In this document: in pieces, positions 52,492 to 62,072 of the stretch
Layout: each line of letters starts with the position of its first letter
How positions within the stretch are numbered: the stretch's first letter is position 1
Source of the DNA: Yersinia vastinensis
GTDB lineage: Bacteria; Pseudomonadota; Gammaproteobacteria; Enterobacterales; Enterobacteriaceae
DNA: 64,000 nucleotides
NCBI RefSeq assembly: GCF_902726565.1
Contig: NZ_CACVAF010000008.1
Location: 202,514 to 266,513, forward strand
Reading direction: 5' to 3'
Position numbers and translations under genes: made by a program
Notes under the pieces: generated by a model
What the model saw: only the letters and a program-made list of their open reading frames with translations
Told to the model about the DNA's origin: nothing
Databases searched by the model: none

Positions 52492-53670
52492 ATGACTCAA
52501 ATACCCCATCAATATAAGAAACCCTTAAATACAAAAACAGTTTTGTTTAGCGCCTTGGCGCTCATGGTTTCGTTCTCAGTGCCTTATGCCAATGCAGAGC
52601 GCTATCCAGATGTGCCTGTTCCCTTTAAGTATGGTACTGGTGCGCGAATAGATAACAATTTATATATTGGCCTGGGTAGCGCAGGTCAGTCGTGGTATCG
52701 CCTTGATACAAATAAAACCAGCGGCGGTTGGCAAAAGATAGCGGATTTCCCCGGTCAACCGCGCGAACAGGCCGTCACCGTTGCACTGGATGGGAAATTG
52801 TATGTCTTTGGTGGTGTGGGTAAAAATAGCGCCAGTGACACTCAGGTGCGTGCACTCAATGATGCTTATCAGTTTGATCCGCAAACCAATCAATGGCAGC
52901 GATTGGCAACACGTGCGCCTCGTGGTTTGGTCGGGACGGTAGCGACCACCTTAGATGGCTCTCAAGCGCTATTATTGGGCGGGGTAAATAAGGCTATTTT
53001 TGACGGTTATTTCGCTGACCTTGCCGCCGCGGGAAGTCATGAGACACAGAAAAACGCGGTTATTGATGCGTATTTTGAGCAAGCTCCCGCCGACTATTTC
53101 TATAACCGCGATGTACTGATTTACGATCCGGTTAAAAATCAATGGAAAAGCGGTGGTCAGGTGCCGTTTCTAGGTACGGCGGGATCGGCAATCACTGTTA
53201 TGAATGACAATTTGATATTAATAAATGGTGAGATTAAGCCTGGCCTGCGGACCGCGGCTGTATGGCAGGGGAAAAAGCAAGGGGCCGAACTGGCGTGGCA
53301 ACAACAGCCTGACTTAGTGAGTGCTGAAAAAGGTGTCGCCCAAGAAGGATTGGCTGGGGCATTTTCTGGTAGCAGCCAGAATGTGGTTCTGGTGGCGGGA
53401 GGCGCTAATTTTCCCGGTGCTTGGAAACAATTTAATGCAGGGCAGTTATATGCGCATAAAGGGCTAAAAAAACAGTGGCAACAACCCATTTATGCACGAG
53501 TGAATAATCAATGGCAGATGGCAGGTAAATTGCCTCAACCATTGGGGTACGGTGTTTCTATTCAAGCTGGTGATAAGTTGATTTTAGTGGGGGGAGAAAC
53601 CACCGGCGGTGTTGCAACATCAGCAGTGACACAAATGTCCTGGCAAGGTAATCAGCTACATATCGAGTAA
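52492..53670 (+). CDS. nanM: N-acetylneuraminate epimerase NanM
   Basis: A 392-residue periplasmic sialic acid mutarotase. A signal peptide spans about residues 1-35 (cleavage near ANA-ER). The mature part is a six-bladed kelch propeller with repeated GG patterns ([39 protein letters not shown]). It turns alpha- into beta-N-acetylneuraminate for faster use. No other nan gene is beside it in this window. Confidence 0.93.
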   Translation: MTQIPHQYKKPLNTKTVLFSALALMVSFSVPYANAERYPDVPVPFKYGTGARIDNNLYIGLGSAGQSWYRLDTNKTSGGWQKIADFPGQPREQAVTVALDGKLYVFGGVGKNSASDTQVRALNDAYQFDPQTNQWQRLATRAPRGLVGTVATTLDGSQALLLGGVNKAIFDGYFADLAAAGSHETQKNAVIDAYFEQAPADYFYNRDVLIYDPVKNQWKSGGQVPFLGTAGSAITVMNDNLILINGEIKPGLRTAAVWQGKKQGAELAWQQQPDLVSAEKGVAQEGLAGAFSGSSQNVVLVAGGANFPGAWKQFNAGQLYAHKGLKKQWQQPIYARVNNQWQMAGKLPQPLGYGVSIQAGDKLILVGGETTGGVATSAVTQMSWQGNQLHIE

Positions 53671-53797
53671 ATCAGCGGACAGAATGATGTGAGTAACGCT
53701 CTGTATTGAGCTTTAGGGCATAATACCAGAGCGTTATGGCACAATGTTGGCACGCCTGTTTGCGTAAGCTAGCCACTGACCTTACAGGAGAATGAAC

Positions 53798-54364
53798 ATG
53801 AAAAAAATAGCACTGTCTTTGGCTATCATGGCGGTTTCATTATCGGCTCAGGCGCAGACTTTTAGCGTAAAAAGCAGCGATATGTCACAAAGTAAGCCTT
53901 TGCAAAACCAACAAGTGTTTAACGGATTTGGCTGCACTGGTGAAAATCAATCTCCACAGCTTTCGTGGCAGGGAGCGCCAGCGGAAACAAAGAGCTTTGC
54001 CATCACGGCTTATGATCCTGATGCGCCAACAGGCAGCGGCTGGTGGCATTGGACAGTGGTGAACATTCCTGCCAATGTCCATGAATTGCCCACCAATGCA
54101 GGACAGCGTACAGAGGCTGCGCCAGCAAACAATAGCACTTTACCTCAGGGGGCAATTCAGGGCCGCAATGATTTTGGTTATGCTGGATTTGGGGGGGCCT
54201 GCCCACCGGCAGGAGATAAACCTCATCGTTATCAGTTTACGGTTTGGGCATTGAAAACGGATAAATTACCGTTGGATAGTGAAGCCAGTGGTGCGTTGGT
54301 GGGCTTTATGCTCAATAGCAATGTTATTGCGAAAGCCGAACTGGTTGCCACCTATGGCCGTTAA
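53798..54364 (+). CDS. Secreted PEBP-family protein (YbhB/YbcL type)
   Basis: A 188-residue phosphatidylethanolamine-binding-protein-like protein. The signal peptide is residues 1-20 (KKIALSLAIMAVSLSAQA), so it is periplasmic, like YbcL and unlike cytosolic YbhB. The PEBP signatures are SFAITAYDPDAPTGSGWWHW and the later DKPHRYQFTVWAL. The role in bacteria is uncertain. ATG 53798 is preferred because the GGAG site lies seven bases upstream. It precedes an AraC regulator gene. Confidence 0.9.
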   Translation: MKKIALSLAIMAVSLSAQAQTFSVKSSDMSQSKPLQNQQVFNGFGCTGENQSPQLSWQGAPAETKSFAITAYDPDAPTGSGWWHWTVVNIPANVHELPTNAGQRTEAAPANNSTLPQGAIQGRNDFGYAGFGGACPPAGDKPHRYQFTVWALKTDKLPLDSEASGALVGFMLNSNVIAKAELVATYGR

Positions 54365-54386
54365 CTGTTAACCCAAGAGCAGAGAT

Positions 54387-55196
54387 ATGTCGCAGATAAA
54401 CCATAGCCAGATAGCTATTTCCAGTGCTGAAATTGTTGCCCGTCGCGCGCACACCTTGCATCGGGTAACGGTGTTTTCACCTGCGCTATGCCATGTTCGC
54501 CAAGGCAGTAAATTGGTGCAATGGGGGGAGCAAGCCGCTAATGCAGGGCAATCAACACTTATTTTGTTCCCTGCCGGAGCCGAAGTCAGCATTGCTAATA
54601 CGCCAGAACATGGTCATTACTGCTCTGATATGGTTTATCTGTCGCCGACGCTAATACGCCAGTTTCGTCAGTGGTACGGTGCGCAGTCTGTGGCACCGGT
54701 AACATCAGCTTCTTTATGTGTGCCTTTAGATGTAAATACCCGCAGAGCTTGGGAGAGTTTGTTACTCAATCTCAAAAATCAGGTGCCGGATGTGCTGTCG
54801 CAGCACTCGGCCATGGGGGTTTTATTGGCGCTGAGTCTGGGCGGACATGCAGGCCCTTTACTTATCGATCGTCGCGATAAATTGGCTGAACAGGTGCAAC
54901 AAATTTTCTTGCTCGATCCCGCCCGTGACTGGAGTGTGAGTGATGTCGCCCAATCACTGCATATGGGCAATTCTACCTTGCGGCGCAAGTTGATGCAGGA
55001 GGAACGGCAGTTTCGCGTCATTCTGGAAGACGTGCGTATGGGATGTGCGCTCAATGCGTTACAAACCACATCACTCTCAATCGGGGAGATTGCCGCACAA
55101 CACGGATACATTTCGCCGTCCCGCTTTACCTCACGCTTTCAGCAGCATTTTGGTTTAACCCCGAGCCGATTACGTGAAGCAATTACCGCCCCTTAG
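54387..55196 (+). CDS. AraC-family transcriptional regulator
   Basis: A 269-residue regulator. The C-terminal DNA-binding domain has WSVSDVAQSLHMGNSTLRRKL and LSIGEIAAQHGYISPSRFTSRFQQHFG. The N-terminal 150 residues lack a known ligand motif. It is downstream of the PEBP-family gene by 22 bases and may be cotranscribed and regulate it. It resembles the AraC regulator at 30339-31217 in the DNA-binding part, so the two belong to the same subfamily. Confidence 0.85.
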   Translation: MSQINHSQIAISSAEIVARRAHTLHRVTVFSPALCHVRQGSKLVQWGEQAANAGQSTLILFPAGAEVSIANTPEHGHYCSDMVYLSPTLIRQFRQWYGAQSVAPVTSASLCVPLDVNTRRAWESLLLNLKNQVPDVLSQHSAMGVLLALSLGGHAGPLLIDRRDKLAEQVQQIFLLDPARDWSVSDVAQSLHMGNSTLRRKLMQEERQFRVILEDVRMGCALNALQTTSLSIGEIAAQHGYISPSRFTSRFQQHFGLTPSRLREAITAP

Positions 55197-55260
55197 CTTA
55201 CTGTGACAAAATAACCTTACTCTCCGCCAATCCTGAGCAGAGAATAAGGAATAACCATCA

Positions 55261-56598
55261 CTAGCTGTCTTGTGGCAATGGCTTACCGTCACGGCCTAGT
55301 TGCGGTAGTGCTTTACGGCGTTGCAGCAGCGCATTCAGCAATATTGCACCGAACGTCGCTGTGCCGATGCCTCCGAGGGTAAAGCTGCCCAGAGTGAGCG
55401 CGAAGTTCCCTGCGCCTAATACCAGCGTCACCGCAACCATAATCAAGTTACCGTTATCACTGAGGTCGACTTTGTTTTGTACCCAGATACGCGCTCCGGC
55501 GACGGCGATCAGCCCAAAGACCACAATAGATGCGCCGCCCAATACTGGACCAGGAATGGTGTGAATCAATGCGCCAAACTTAGGTGAAAAGCCCAATAAA
55601 ATCGCCACCAGTGCCGCAGCCACAAAGACGAGTGTGGAATAGATTTTAGTCACGGCCATCACACCAATATTCTCGGCATAAGTGGTGACGCCGGTGCCGC
55701 CAACAGAGCCGGATAACATGGTTGCTAGCCCGTCACCGACAAAAGCACGCCCCATATAAGGGTCCAAATTTTGCCCCGTCATTCCGGCAACGGCTTTAAT
55801 GTGCCCTAAATTTTCTGCCACTAAAATGACTGCGACGGGGGCTATGAGTAACATGGCATGGGCATCAAATACCGGGGCTGTGAATTGTGGCCATCCCAAC
55901 CAAGCCGCTTGACTGATGGGGCCGAAATCAACCGGCGTACCCCAACCGAAACCATTACTGACAATCAGATAGATAGCATAGGACAGAATCAGGCCAACCA
56001 AAATCAGCAGACGTTGAATCATTCCTCGGGTAAATACGGCAACCACACCAATACATAAGATAGTCACGACCGCCATCCAACTGTTAAATGACGAGCCGGA
56101 GACACTATTAACCGCGATGGGTGCCAGATTTAAACCAATGGCCATTACCACCGCACCCGTGACCACCGGCGGCATCAAGCGCTCAATCCAGCGAGTACCG
56201 ACACTCATCACAATAAAACCAATCAGTGTATAAATCGCCCCACAGGCAATAATTCCGCCTAATGCCAAGGCAATATTGGGATTAGGGCCGCTACCGGTAT
56301 AGCCGGTAATGGCAATAACCAATCCAACAAAGGCAGCACTGGAGCCGAGGTAGCTGGGAACACGGCCACCGACAATCAGGAAAAATAGCAACGTGCCGAT
56401 ACCGGACATCAAAATAGCCAAATTGGCATCAAACCCCATCAATAAGGGCATCAGCACTGTTGCGCCAAACATCGCCACCGCATGTTGCAGCCCCATTATC
56501 AATGTTGATCCTAACGGGAGTCGCTCATCAGGAGCAATAATGGCTCCGTCCAAATTGCCGCTACGTTTACGCCATATTGGAAACCAGCTATTCGCCAT
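55261..56598 (-). CDS. rutG: Pyrimidine permease RutG
   Basis: A 445-residue NCS2-family uracil permease with about 14 membrane helices. Family motifs are visible: LPLGSTLIMGLQHAVAMFGATVL near the N-terminus and FGLIAVAGARIWVQNKVDLSDNGN near residue 370. It imports uracil and thymine for the Rut pathway and is the last gene of the operon. Spacing to rutF is 70 bases. Confidence 0.9.
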   Translation of the reverse strand: MANSWFPIWRKRSGNLDGAIIAPDERLPLGSTLIMGLQHAVAMFGATVLMPLLMGFDANLAILMSGIGTLLFFLIVGGRVPSYLGSSAAFVGLVIAITGYTGSGPNPNIALALGGIIACGAIYTLIGFIVMSVGTRWIERLMPPVVTGAVVMAIGLNLAPIAVNSVSGSSFNSWMAVVTILCIGVVAVFTRGMIQRLLILVGLILSYAIYLIVSNGFGWGTPVDFGPISQAAWLGWPQFTAPVFDAHAMLLIAPVAVILVAENLGHIKAVAGMTGQNLDPYMGRAFVGDGLATMLSGSVGGTGVTTYAENIGVMAVTKIYSTLVFVAAALVAILLGFSPKFGALIHTIPGPVLGGASIVVFGLIAVAGARIWVQNKVDLSDNGNLIMVAVTLVLGAGNFALTLGSFTLGGIGTATFGAILLNALLQRRKALPQLGRDGKPLPQDS

Positions 56599-56668
56599 AA
56601 TGTACTCCGTGAGTCATTGTGAAATATCAATAAGTTACCTAAGGGAAATCCATTGATGACTGTCTAAA

Positions 56669-57202
56669 TCAACTACTCTGGCGCAGTAATGGATGATAGC
56701 GGCGGTCAAAATAGGCCAACCCATGTTGATCATCGTTATGAATAACCGCTGCGGCCTGACAAAACAGAATGTCGTGGGTTCCAACCGACATCACTTGCGT
56801 AATGTGGCAATCAAAAGAGGCTACCGCGCCACTGAGTACAGGTGATCCGGTCACAAGGGTGGACCAGCGGGCGGCGGCAAAACGCATTTCCATTGGGGTT
56901 TTGCCACCAAACAAATTGGATAGCGACTCATGTTCGGCACATAACGTATTGACACATAAAGTCTGGTTTTGCTGAAACACGGAGTAGACCGAGGCGGAGC
57001 GATTCAGACAGACCAATAAGGTAGGGGGGGCGTCGGTAACACTGCATACTGCTGATGCGGTAAATCCAGCACGACCTGCTGGGCCGTCAGTAGTAATAAT
57101 GTTGACCGCAGAACCGAGCCGCGCCATCGCATCGCGAAAATCTTGTTTATCCACCGCGACACTGCGTAATGCTGACGATGTGGGTAAAAGTTGTGTTTGC
57201 AT
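56669..57202 (-). CDS. rutF: FMN reductase RutF
   Basis: A 177-residue flavin reductase-like protein from ATG 57202, with GAGGTGG just upstream; an upstream ATG at 57214 overlaps that site. It has [40 protein letters not shown], divided over two strands of the flavin-binding barrel. It supplies reduced FMN to RutA. Gene order matches the E. coli operon. Confidence 0.92.
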   Translation of the reverse strand: MQTQLLPTSSALRSVAVDKQDFRDAMARLGSAVNIITTDGPAGRAGFTASAVCSVTDAPPTLLVCLNRSASVYSVFQQNQTLCVNTLCAEHESLSNLFGGKTPMEMRFAAARWSTLVTGSPVLSGAVASFDCHITQVMSVGTHDILFCQAAAVIHNDDQHGLAYFDRRYHPLLRQSS

Positions 57203-57251
57203 AATCCACCTCATGATTAAAAGTCAGTTCATTAAAAAATAAGCAGATAAA

Positions 57252-57842
57252 TCAAAGTACCTGACAGGCTTCGTCAAAATCTAAACGCGGCGAACGTGCA
57301 TACAGCTTATTGCTATCGCCATAGCCGATATTCACTAACAAATTGGATTTCCAGCCTTTTTCAGCCAAAAATGTTGTATCGATTAACTCGTTGTTAAAAC
57401 CGGACATCGGGCCGGTATCAAGCCCCAGCGCCCGGCAGGCAATAATGAAATATGCCGCTTGCAAGCTGCTGTTACGAAATGCAGTTTCTGTCGCCAACTC
57501 AGGGCTGGAGGTAAACCACGAGCGGGCATCGCCATGTGGAAACAGCTTGGGTAAGGCATCATAAAAAACCGGGTCATAGGCAATGATGGCGGTAACCGGG
57601 GCTTGGAATGTCTTGTCTCTATTTCCACTGGATAAAGCGGGTATGAGACACTCTTTGGCGTGCGGGGAGCGAATAAACACAAAACGCGCGGGGCAACAGT
57701 TGGCAGAGGTCGGCCCCATGCGTGCCAATTGGTATGCTTGTTTAAGGAGTGCGTCATCGACAGGTTTATCCTGCCAACCATGGTGCGTCCGGGCGTCGGT
57801 AAATAAGGTTGCCAGCGCATCTGGGGTTAATACTTGTGCCAT
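57252..57842 (-). CDS. rutE: Malonic semialdehyde reductase RutE
   Basis: A 196-residue nitroreductase-fold protein, equal in length to E. coli RutE. Motifs include [16 protein letters not shown] and [14 protein letters not shown]. It reduces malonic semialdehyde to 3-hydroxypropionate, detoxifying the end product of uracil breakdown. It is preceded by rutD in the same operon. Confidence 0.92.
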   Translation of the reverse strand: MAQVLTPDALATLFTDARTHHGWQDKPVDDALLKQAYQLARMGPTSANCCPARFVFIRSPHAKECLIPALSSGNRDKTFQAPVTAIIAYDPVFYDALPKLFPHGDARSWFTSSPELATETAFRNSSLQAAYFIIACRALGLDTGPMSGFNNELIDTTFLAEKGWKSNLLVNIGYGDSNKLYARSPRLDFDEACQVL

Positions 57843-57886
57843 ATCAGCTCCATTAAATGTTTCTGAGAGAAATGTACTAGATTGAT

Positions 57887-58690
57887 TTATCGAAAATTTG
57901 TGGCCGAATCGCCAGTATCCATCAGCAAATAATTGAGTAAAATGTCATTAAACTGTTCGCTATTGGTCACACTCATGGCATGACCGCCATAACTCATTTG
58001 TGCCCACTCGCCATAGGGCAAAAGTTCGGCCAACGCCTGGGAGCAGGAGTAAGGCACGAGCAGATCATCGGTGGCGCACAGCAACAGCGTCGGGGTGTTA
58101 ATTTGTGCCAATACTGGGCGGAAATCGCCATTCATCAAGGCATTCAGCCGGCGTAATAAATTTTCCATTCCTTGGAAGTGGGTGATTTGATGGGCTTCTT
58201 CCTGTTCAAGCCGCAAGGTATTCCGTGAGAGCCAATCTGCCGGGTAGAGAAATAGCGGCTGGGCGCGTACATAAGCGGCGACGCCGCTGTTGAGCAATAA
58301 ATCCTGACGAACGTGGAAGCACCGGCGTGTCTGACTATCGAGCACCGGCCAACTATTGACCGCTACCAGCCTGTCTAGGCACTGTGGGTGAGTCAGTGCC
58401 AGTTGCAAACCTATCATTCCCCCCAATGCGTGGCCGACAAAGCAGTAGCGCTCAATATGCTGGCGCTGTAATAGGTCCGCCAATTCACTTGCCATGTCTG
58501 CTAACGTGTAGCCGGAGGGGATCACGCCGGGGCTTCGCCCAGTACCATATTGGTCATAAATCACCACCCGGAAATGCTTACCTAATGCAGTGAGTTGGGG
58601 TTGCCAAAAGCTGCCGCTCCCACCTAAGCCGGCAGATAACACCACTGTTTTCGCGGATGGCGAATTCTGACCACTTATCTCGAAATACAT
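57887..58690 (-). CDS. rutD: Aminoacrylate hydrolase RutD
   Basis: A 267-residue alpha/beta-hydrolase from ATG 58690, with GGAGG upstream. It has the oxyanion segment [15 protein letters not shown], the GHALGG position where the nucleophile elbow has Ala in place of Ser (also seen in E. coli RutD), and [16 protein letters not shown] and YGGHAMSVT near the end. It speeds aminoacrylate hydrolysis to malonic semialdehyde. The sequence is close to E. coli RutD. Confidence 0.92.
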   Translation of the reverse strand: MYFEISGQNSPSAKTVVLSAGLGGSGSFWQPQLTALGKHFRVVIYDQYGTGRSPGVIPSGYTLADMASELADLLQRQHIERYCFVGHALGGMIGLQLALTHPQCLDRLVAVNSWPVLDSQTRRCFHVRQDLLLNSGVAAYVRAQPLFLYPADWLSRNTLRLEQEEAHQITHFQGMENLLRRLNALMNGDFRPVLAQINTPTLLLCATDDLLVPYSCSQALAELLPYGEWAQMSYGGHAMSVTNSEQFNDILLNYLLMDTGDSATNFR

Positions 58691-58719
58691 TGTCACGCCT
58701 CCGGCATTGAGTGCTGCGG

Positions 58720-59106
58720 CTATCGGGAAAGATGCGCGACTGAGGCTATCTCAATCAGTGCATCAGGTTTAACCAGACCGCACTGAATACAGAAGCGGGC
58801 GGGCTTATCACCGGGAAAGTATTCGGCGTAAACTTGATTAATGGCGGCGTAATGCTGCCAGTCGGTCAGAAAAATAGAATTAAAGGTGACGTCATCTAGT
58901 GTGCCGCCTGCCGTTTCAATCACACTTTTTATTGTCTCCAGTACATGGCGGGTTTGTTCTGCGGCATCGCCTGCATGCACGATATTATTTTGCTTATCAA
59001 ACGCTAGCGTGCCGGAGACATACACCACTCCGTCAGCCAAAGTGCCGGGAGAAAAAGGGGCGAGAGGCGTACCACTGCCCGGCGGAGTAATCAGGGTTTT
59101 AGGCAT
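58720..59106 (-). CDS. rutC: 3-aminoacrylate deaminase RutC
   Basis: A 128-residue RidA/YjgF-family protein, the same length as E. coli RutC, from ATG 59106 with GGAG upstream. It has [18 protein letters not shown] and [18 protein letters not shown], where the Arg and Glu act on enamines. It helps convert peroxyaminoacrylate or aminoacrylate. It is trimeric in the family. Confidence 0.93.
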   Translation of the reverse strand: MPKTLITPPGSGTPLAPFSPGTLADGVVYVSGTLAFDKQNNIVHAGDAAEQTRHVLETIKSVIETAGGTLDDVTFNSIFLTDWQHYAAINQVYAEYFPGDKPARFCIQCGLVKPDALIEIASVAHLSR

Positions 59107-59161
59107 AACAATCTCCAATGCAAAGCTGTAGGGGGCGTAAGGCCAATTTCAAACGCATTCA

Positions 59162-59932
59162 TTATGCCGACTGGCTAAGGTGCGCCGAGGGCGCAATACA
59201 GGAGCAAAAAGTCTCGACGTCAGAGACCCAGCCAAAGAAGGTTTCGATATTGTATAAGGCGGCTTTTTGGGCAAAATCAGGCCCGGCCTGATGAGTGGCG
59301 TCTTCCAGCACCACACCAAAGTATTCAAAGAAGAAACCATCACGCAGGGTTGATTCCACGCAAACATTGGTGGCAATACCGGTAAAAATTAAGTGATGAA
59401 TACCTTTAGCTCGCAGAATACTGTCGAGTTGAGTATTGAAAAATCCGCTATAGCGCGGTTTAGCGATGACGATATCGCCGGCCTGTGGTTGCAGTTCATC
59501 CACGAGTTCATAATCCCAATCTCCTTTTGCCAGTAGCTTCCCCATCAGTTCGGGTTGTTTGCGCATGGTCTTTAGAGCATTGGATTTGTGCCAATTGGGT
59601 GAACCTTCTCCACCGGCTTCAACATATTGCGGATCCCAGCCATTTTGGAAAAAAATCACCTGAATACCTGCCACTCGTGCTGCGGTGATGGCGCGCTTGA
59701 TATTGGCAATCACCGGAGCGGTGGCTGACACATCAAACCCCGCTAAGTCGAGGTAACCCCCCGGAGAGGCATAGGCATTTTGCATATCAACCACAATCAA
59801 CGCACTGGCTGAGGCTGGGAAGGCGATAGGTTCCGGGCGCGCATTCAGAATAACTTCATCGCTGCTGATCCCCGGATTACGGCGTACCGGGTGTTTTGGC
59901 TCATTGGGTTGCAGGTTTTTGACGATTTTCAT
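59162..59932 (-). CDS. rutB: Ureidoacrylate amidohydrolase RutB
   Basis: A 256-residue isochorismatase-fold hydrolase. The catalytic Asp is in [17 protein letters not shown], Lys in [10 protein letters not shown], and the nucleophilic Cys in [16 protein letters not shown]. It cleaves ureidoacrylate to carbamate and aminoacrylate. Its start overlaps the rutA stop (ATGATG), so translation is coupled. The N-terminus is about 25 residues longer than in E. coli. Confidence 0.94.
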   Translation of the reverse strand: MKIVKNLQPNEPKHPVRRNPGISSDEVILNARPEPIAFPASASALIVVDMQNAYASPGGYLDLAGFDVSATAPVIANIKRAITAARVAGIQVIFFQNGWDPQYVEAGGEGSPNWHKSNALKTMRKQPELMGKLLAKGDWDYELVDELQPQAGDIVIAKPRYSGFFNTQLDSILRAKGIHHLIFTGIATNVCVESTLRDGFFFEYFGVVLEDATHQAGPDFAQKAALYNIETFFGWVSDVETFCSCIAPSAHLSQSA

Positions 59933-61035
59933 CATGCCACCTCCCTGGCGGCAATTTGCGCGGTGTTGTTGATATCAGAACGGCTGCGCATCAAGGGCTG
60001 GATACGTTGACCGAAGTTCTCAATGCCTAACAGGAAGTCATCAAAGGTCAGCAGAATACCGTCAGTGCCGGGAACAGTGGCAATCTCGTCCATCATCTTC
60101 GCCACATTGGCGTAAGAGCCAACTAAAGTGCCCATATTGATATTCACGGCAGACGTCGGGTCAGCCATTTGGCGCACATTGGTATCCGTGCCAGATTGAG
60201 TATCTTTGCCACTTTGCTCAGTCAACCAGGCCAGTGCTTCGCTATCGGCTCCGGCTTTATAACTTTCCCACTTAGCTCGAGCTAATTCGTCGGTTTCATC
60301 GGCGATTATCATAAACAGCACGTAGCTGCTGACATCTCGTCCGGCCTGTTCAGCGGCAGTTTGTAGCCGGGCAGCGGTAGGGGCAAAGGCTGTGGGGGTA
60401 TTCACTCCCTTACCGAAACAGAAGTTGTAATCGGCATATTTAGCCGAAAAGGCCATGCCAGCATCACTTTGTGCAGCACAGATTAATTTGATGGGCGTTT
60501 GTGGTTGTGGGCTAACACGGCAGTCATTCATTTGGAAGAATTCGCCTTTAAAATCAGATTGCCCAGCCCCCCAAAGATCCTGCAATACTTCAACATATTC
60601 AGAAAGATAGTCATAGCGACGGCTGAAATAATCGTCCCCTGGCCACAACCCCATTTGCTCATATTCTGGTTTTTGCCACCCGGTCACCACATTCAATCCA
60701 AAGCGGCCATTGGAAATGGAATCAATGGTTGATGCCATTCGAGCAACAATGGCTGGGGGCAAGGTTAAGGTCGCGGCGGTGGCATAAATTTTAATTCGAG
60801 AGGTGACGGCGGCTAATCCAGCCATCAGGGTGAAAGACTCCAGATTGTGATCCCAGAACTCGGTTTTACCGCCAAATCCGCGTAGCTTTATCATCGATAA
60901 GGCAAAATCAAACTGATAATGTTCGGCTTTTTGCACGATCGCTTTATTCAACTCAAAGCTCGGCATGTATTGCGGTGCATTGCTAGAGATTAACCAACCG
61001 TTGTTGCCGATAGGGATAAATACGCCAATTTTCAT
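59932..61035 (-). CDS. rutA: Pyrimidine oxygenase RutA
   Basis: A 367-residue FMN-dependent luciferase-like monooxygenase, which opens the uracil ring between N3 and C4. Motifs include [38 protein letters not shown] and [20 protein letters not shown]. It is the first gene of a complete rutABCDEFG operon. A sigma-54 promoter lies upstream at 61090-61105. Confidence 0.96.
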   Translation of the reverse strand: MKIGVFIPIGNNGWLISSNAPQYMPSFELNKAIVQKAEHYQFDFALSMIKLRGFGGKTEFWDHNLESFTLMAGLAAVTSRIKIYATAATLTLPPAIVARMASTIDSISNGRFGLNVVTGWQKPEYEQMGLWPGDDYFSRRYDYLSEYVEVLQDLWGAGQSDFKGEFFQMNDCRVSPQPQTPIKLICAAQSDAGMAFSAKYADYNFCFGKGVNTPTAFAPTAARLQTAAEQAGRDVSSYVLFMIIADETDELARAKWESYKAGADSEALAWLTEQSGKDTQSGTDTNVRQMADPTSAVNINMGTLVGSYANVAKMMDEIATVPGTDGILLTFDDFLLGIENFGQRIQPLMRSRSDINNTAQIAAREVA

Positions 61036-61089
61036 TTGAGTACCTCTGCATGGTGAGTTGGACTATCTGTATGCCTGCGTCAGTACCTA

Positions 61090-61105
61090 AGCAAACGCAA
61101 TGCCA
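61090..61105 (-). promoter_or_regulatory. Sigma-54 promoter of the rut operon
   Basis: On the minus strand the bases read TGGCATTGCGTTTGCT. The GG and GC pairs are spaced as in the -24/-12 consensus TGGCAC-N5-TTGCA. A start would fall near 61078, about 43 bases before the rutA ATG. In E. coli the operon is NtrC-dependent, which fits. Confidence 0.75.
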
Positions 61106-61159
61106 GTTTTTATAATGTCAACTCAATCAATGAGTTGATAATTTATGGTGAATAAAATA

Positions 61160-61175
61160 TTGAGCAAATGGTCAA
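61160..61175. promoter_or_regulatory. RutR operator
   Basis: TTGAGCA-AA-TGGTCAA matches the palindromic RutR box TTGACCA-N2-TGGTCAA with one mismatch. It lies between the divergent rutA and rutR starts. RutR should release it when uracil or thymine binds. Confidence 0.85.
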
Positions 61176-61222
61176 AAATGGACTGTTTGGTAAAATATTT
61201 GTGCACAAAAAACAGGCGTGAC

Positions 61223-61239
61223 TGCCCAGTGGCGGTGCA
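61223..61239. promoter_or_regulatory. NtrC-like enhancer site
   Basis: TGCCCA-GTGGC-GGTGCA matches the NtrC consensus TGCACC-N5-GGTGCA at 10 of 12 defined bases. It lies about 150 bases upstream of the predicted sigma-54 start, a usual enhancer distance. Confidence 0.55.
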
Positions 61240-61345
61240 GGGCGTTACGCTAAAGAGGTATTTTTGGCAGAGGAAAGCGTGCTATAGGTAGGGTTGAAAG
61301 CCTTTGCTATTATCTGTCTCATTAATGCTTATAAAGGGATTATCA

Positions 61346-62029
61346 GTGAAATCAGCCAATAACAAGCTATCAGCCCCGGTAGGTTCAGAGTCGGTAAAGC
61401 CTTCTCGGCGCAGCAAAGCAGGGGCAGCGAAACGGCAGGGTATCATGGTCGCGGCTCTGGATTTGTTTTCACGCTATGGTATTCATGGAACCAGCCTTGA
61501 TCAGGTTGCCGAGCGGGCTGATATCTCGAAAACCAACTTGCTATATTACTTCCCGTCGAAAGAAGCCCTTTATATCGCAGTGCTGAAAGATATTTTGGCT
61601 ATCTGGTTGGCTCCATTAAAAGCATTGCAGGTAGATCAACAGCCCATTGAGGCCATTAGCCACTATATTGAGCTTAAATTGGCAGTATCTCGCGACCACC
61701 CACAAGCATCGCGCCTGTTTTGCCTTGAGATGATTCAGGGGGCGCCGTTGCTAAAGCAAGAGCTGGTAGGGGACTTGAAAACCCTGTTTGACGAGAAAAT
61801 ATTGATTATTCGCAGTTGGATGGATAACCAGCAGATAGCCAAGGTTGACCCGCAGCATTTCATTTTTATGTTATGGGCCACAACACAACATTACGCCGAT
61901 TTTAGTGTGCAGATTGAAGCTATTACGGGGAAAAATCTGCGTGATAAATTATTCTTTCAACAGACAGTTGCCAGTGTGCAGCAATTGGTGATTGATGGAA
62001 TTATCTGGCGCGAGGGGGCTAATTCTTAG
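61346..62029 (+). CDS. rutR: TetR-family regulator RutR
   Basis: A 227-residue regulator from GTG 61346, which has AGGGA six bases upstream; frames starting at 61304 or 61325 lack one. The DNA-binding domain has HGTSLDQVAERADISKTNLLYYFPSKEALYIAVL, nearly as in E. coli RutR. The C-terminal domain (DHPQASRLFCLEMIQGAPLLKQEL) senses uracil or thymine. It is divergent from the rut operon. Confidence 0.93.
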   Translation: MKSANNKLSAPVGSESVKPSRRSKAGAAKRQGIMVAALDLFSRYGIHGTSLDQVAERADISKTNLLYYFPSKEALYIAVLKDILAIWLAPLKALQVDQQPIEAISHYIELKLAVSRDHPQASRLFCLEMIQGAPLLKQELVGDLKTLFDEKILIIRSWMDNQQIAKVDPQHFIFMLWATTQHYADFSVQIEAITGKNLRDKLFFQQTVASVQQLVIDGIIWREGANS

Positions 62030-62031
62030 AG

Positions 62032-62057
62032 CCGGCGTCAGAAAGTACTGACGCCGG
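62032..62057. terminator. Hairpin between convergent rutR and cycA
   Basis: CCGGCGTCAG (62032-62041) and CTGACGCCGG (62048-62057) are perfect 10-base arms around AAAGTA. Neither side has a long U run, so termination strength is uncertain, but the convergent setting supports the role. Confidence 0.55.
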
Positions 62058-62072
62058 GCAAAGGACTAATGA

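Noticed and set aside
55200..55258. Hairpin with imperfect CCTTACTCT and AGAGAATAAGG arms between the AraC gene and rutG
   Set aside because: The stem is interrupted and there is no U-tract, so a terminator cannot be supported.
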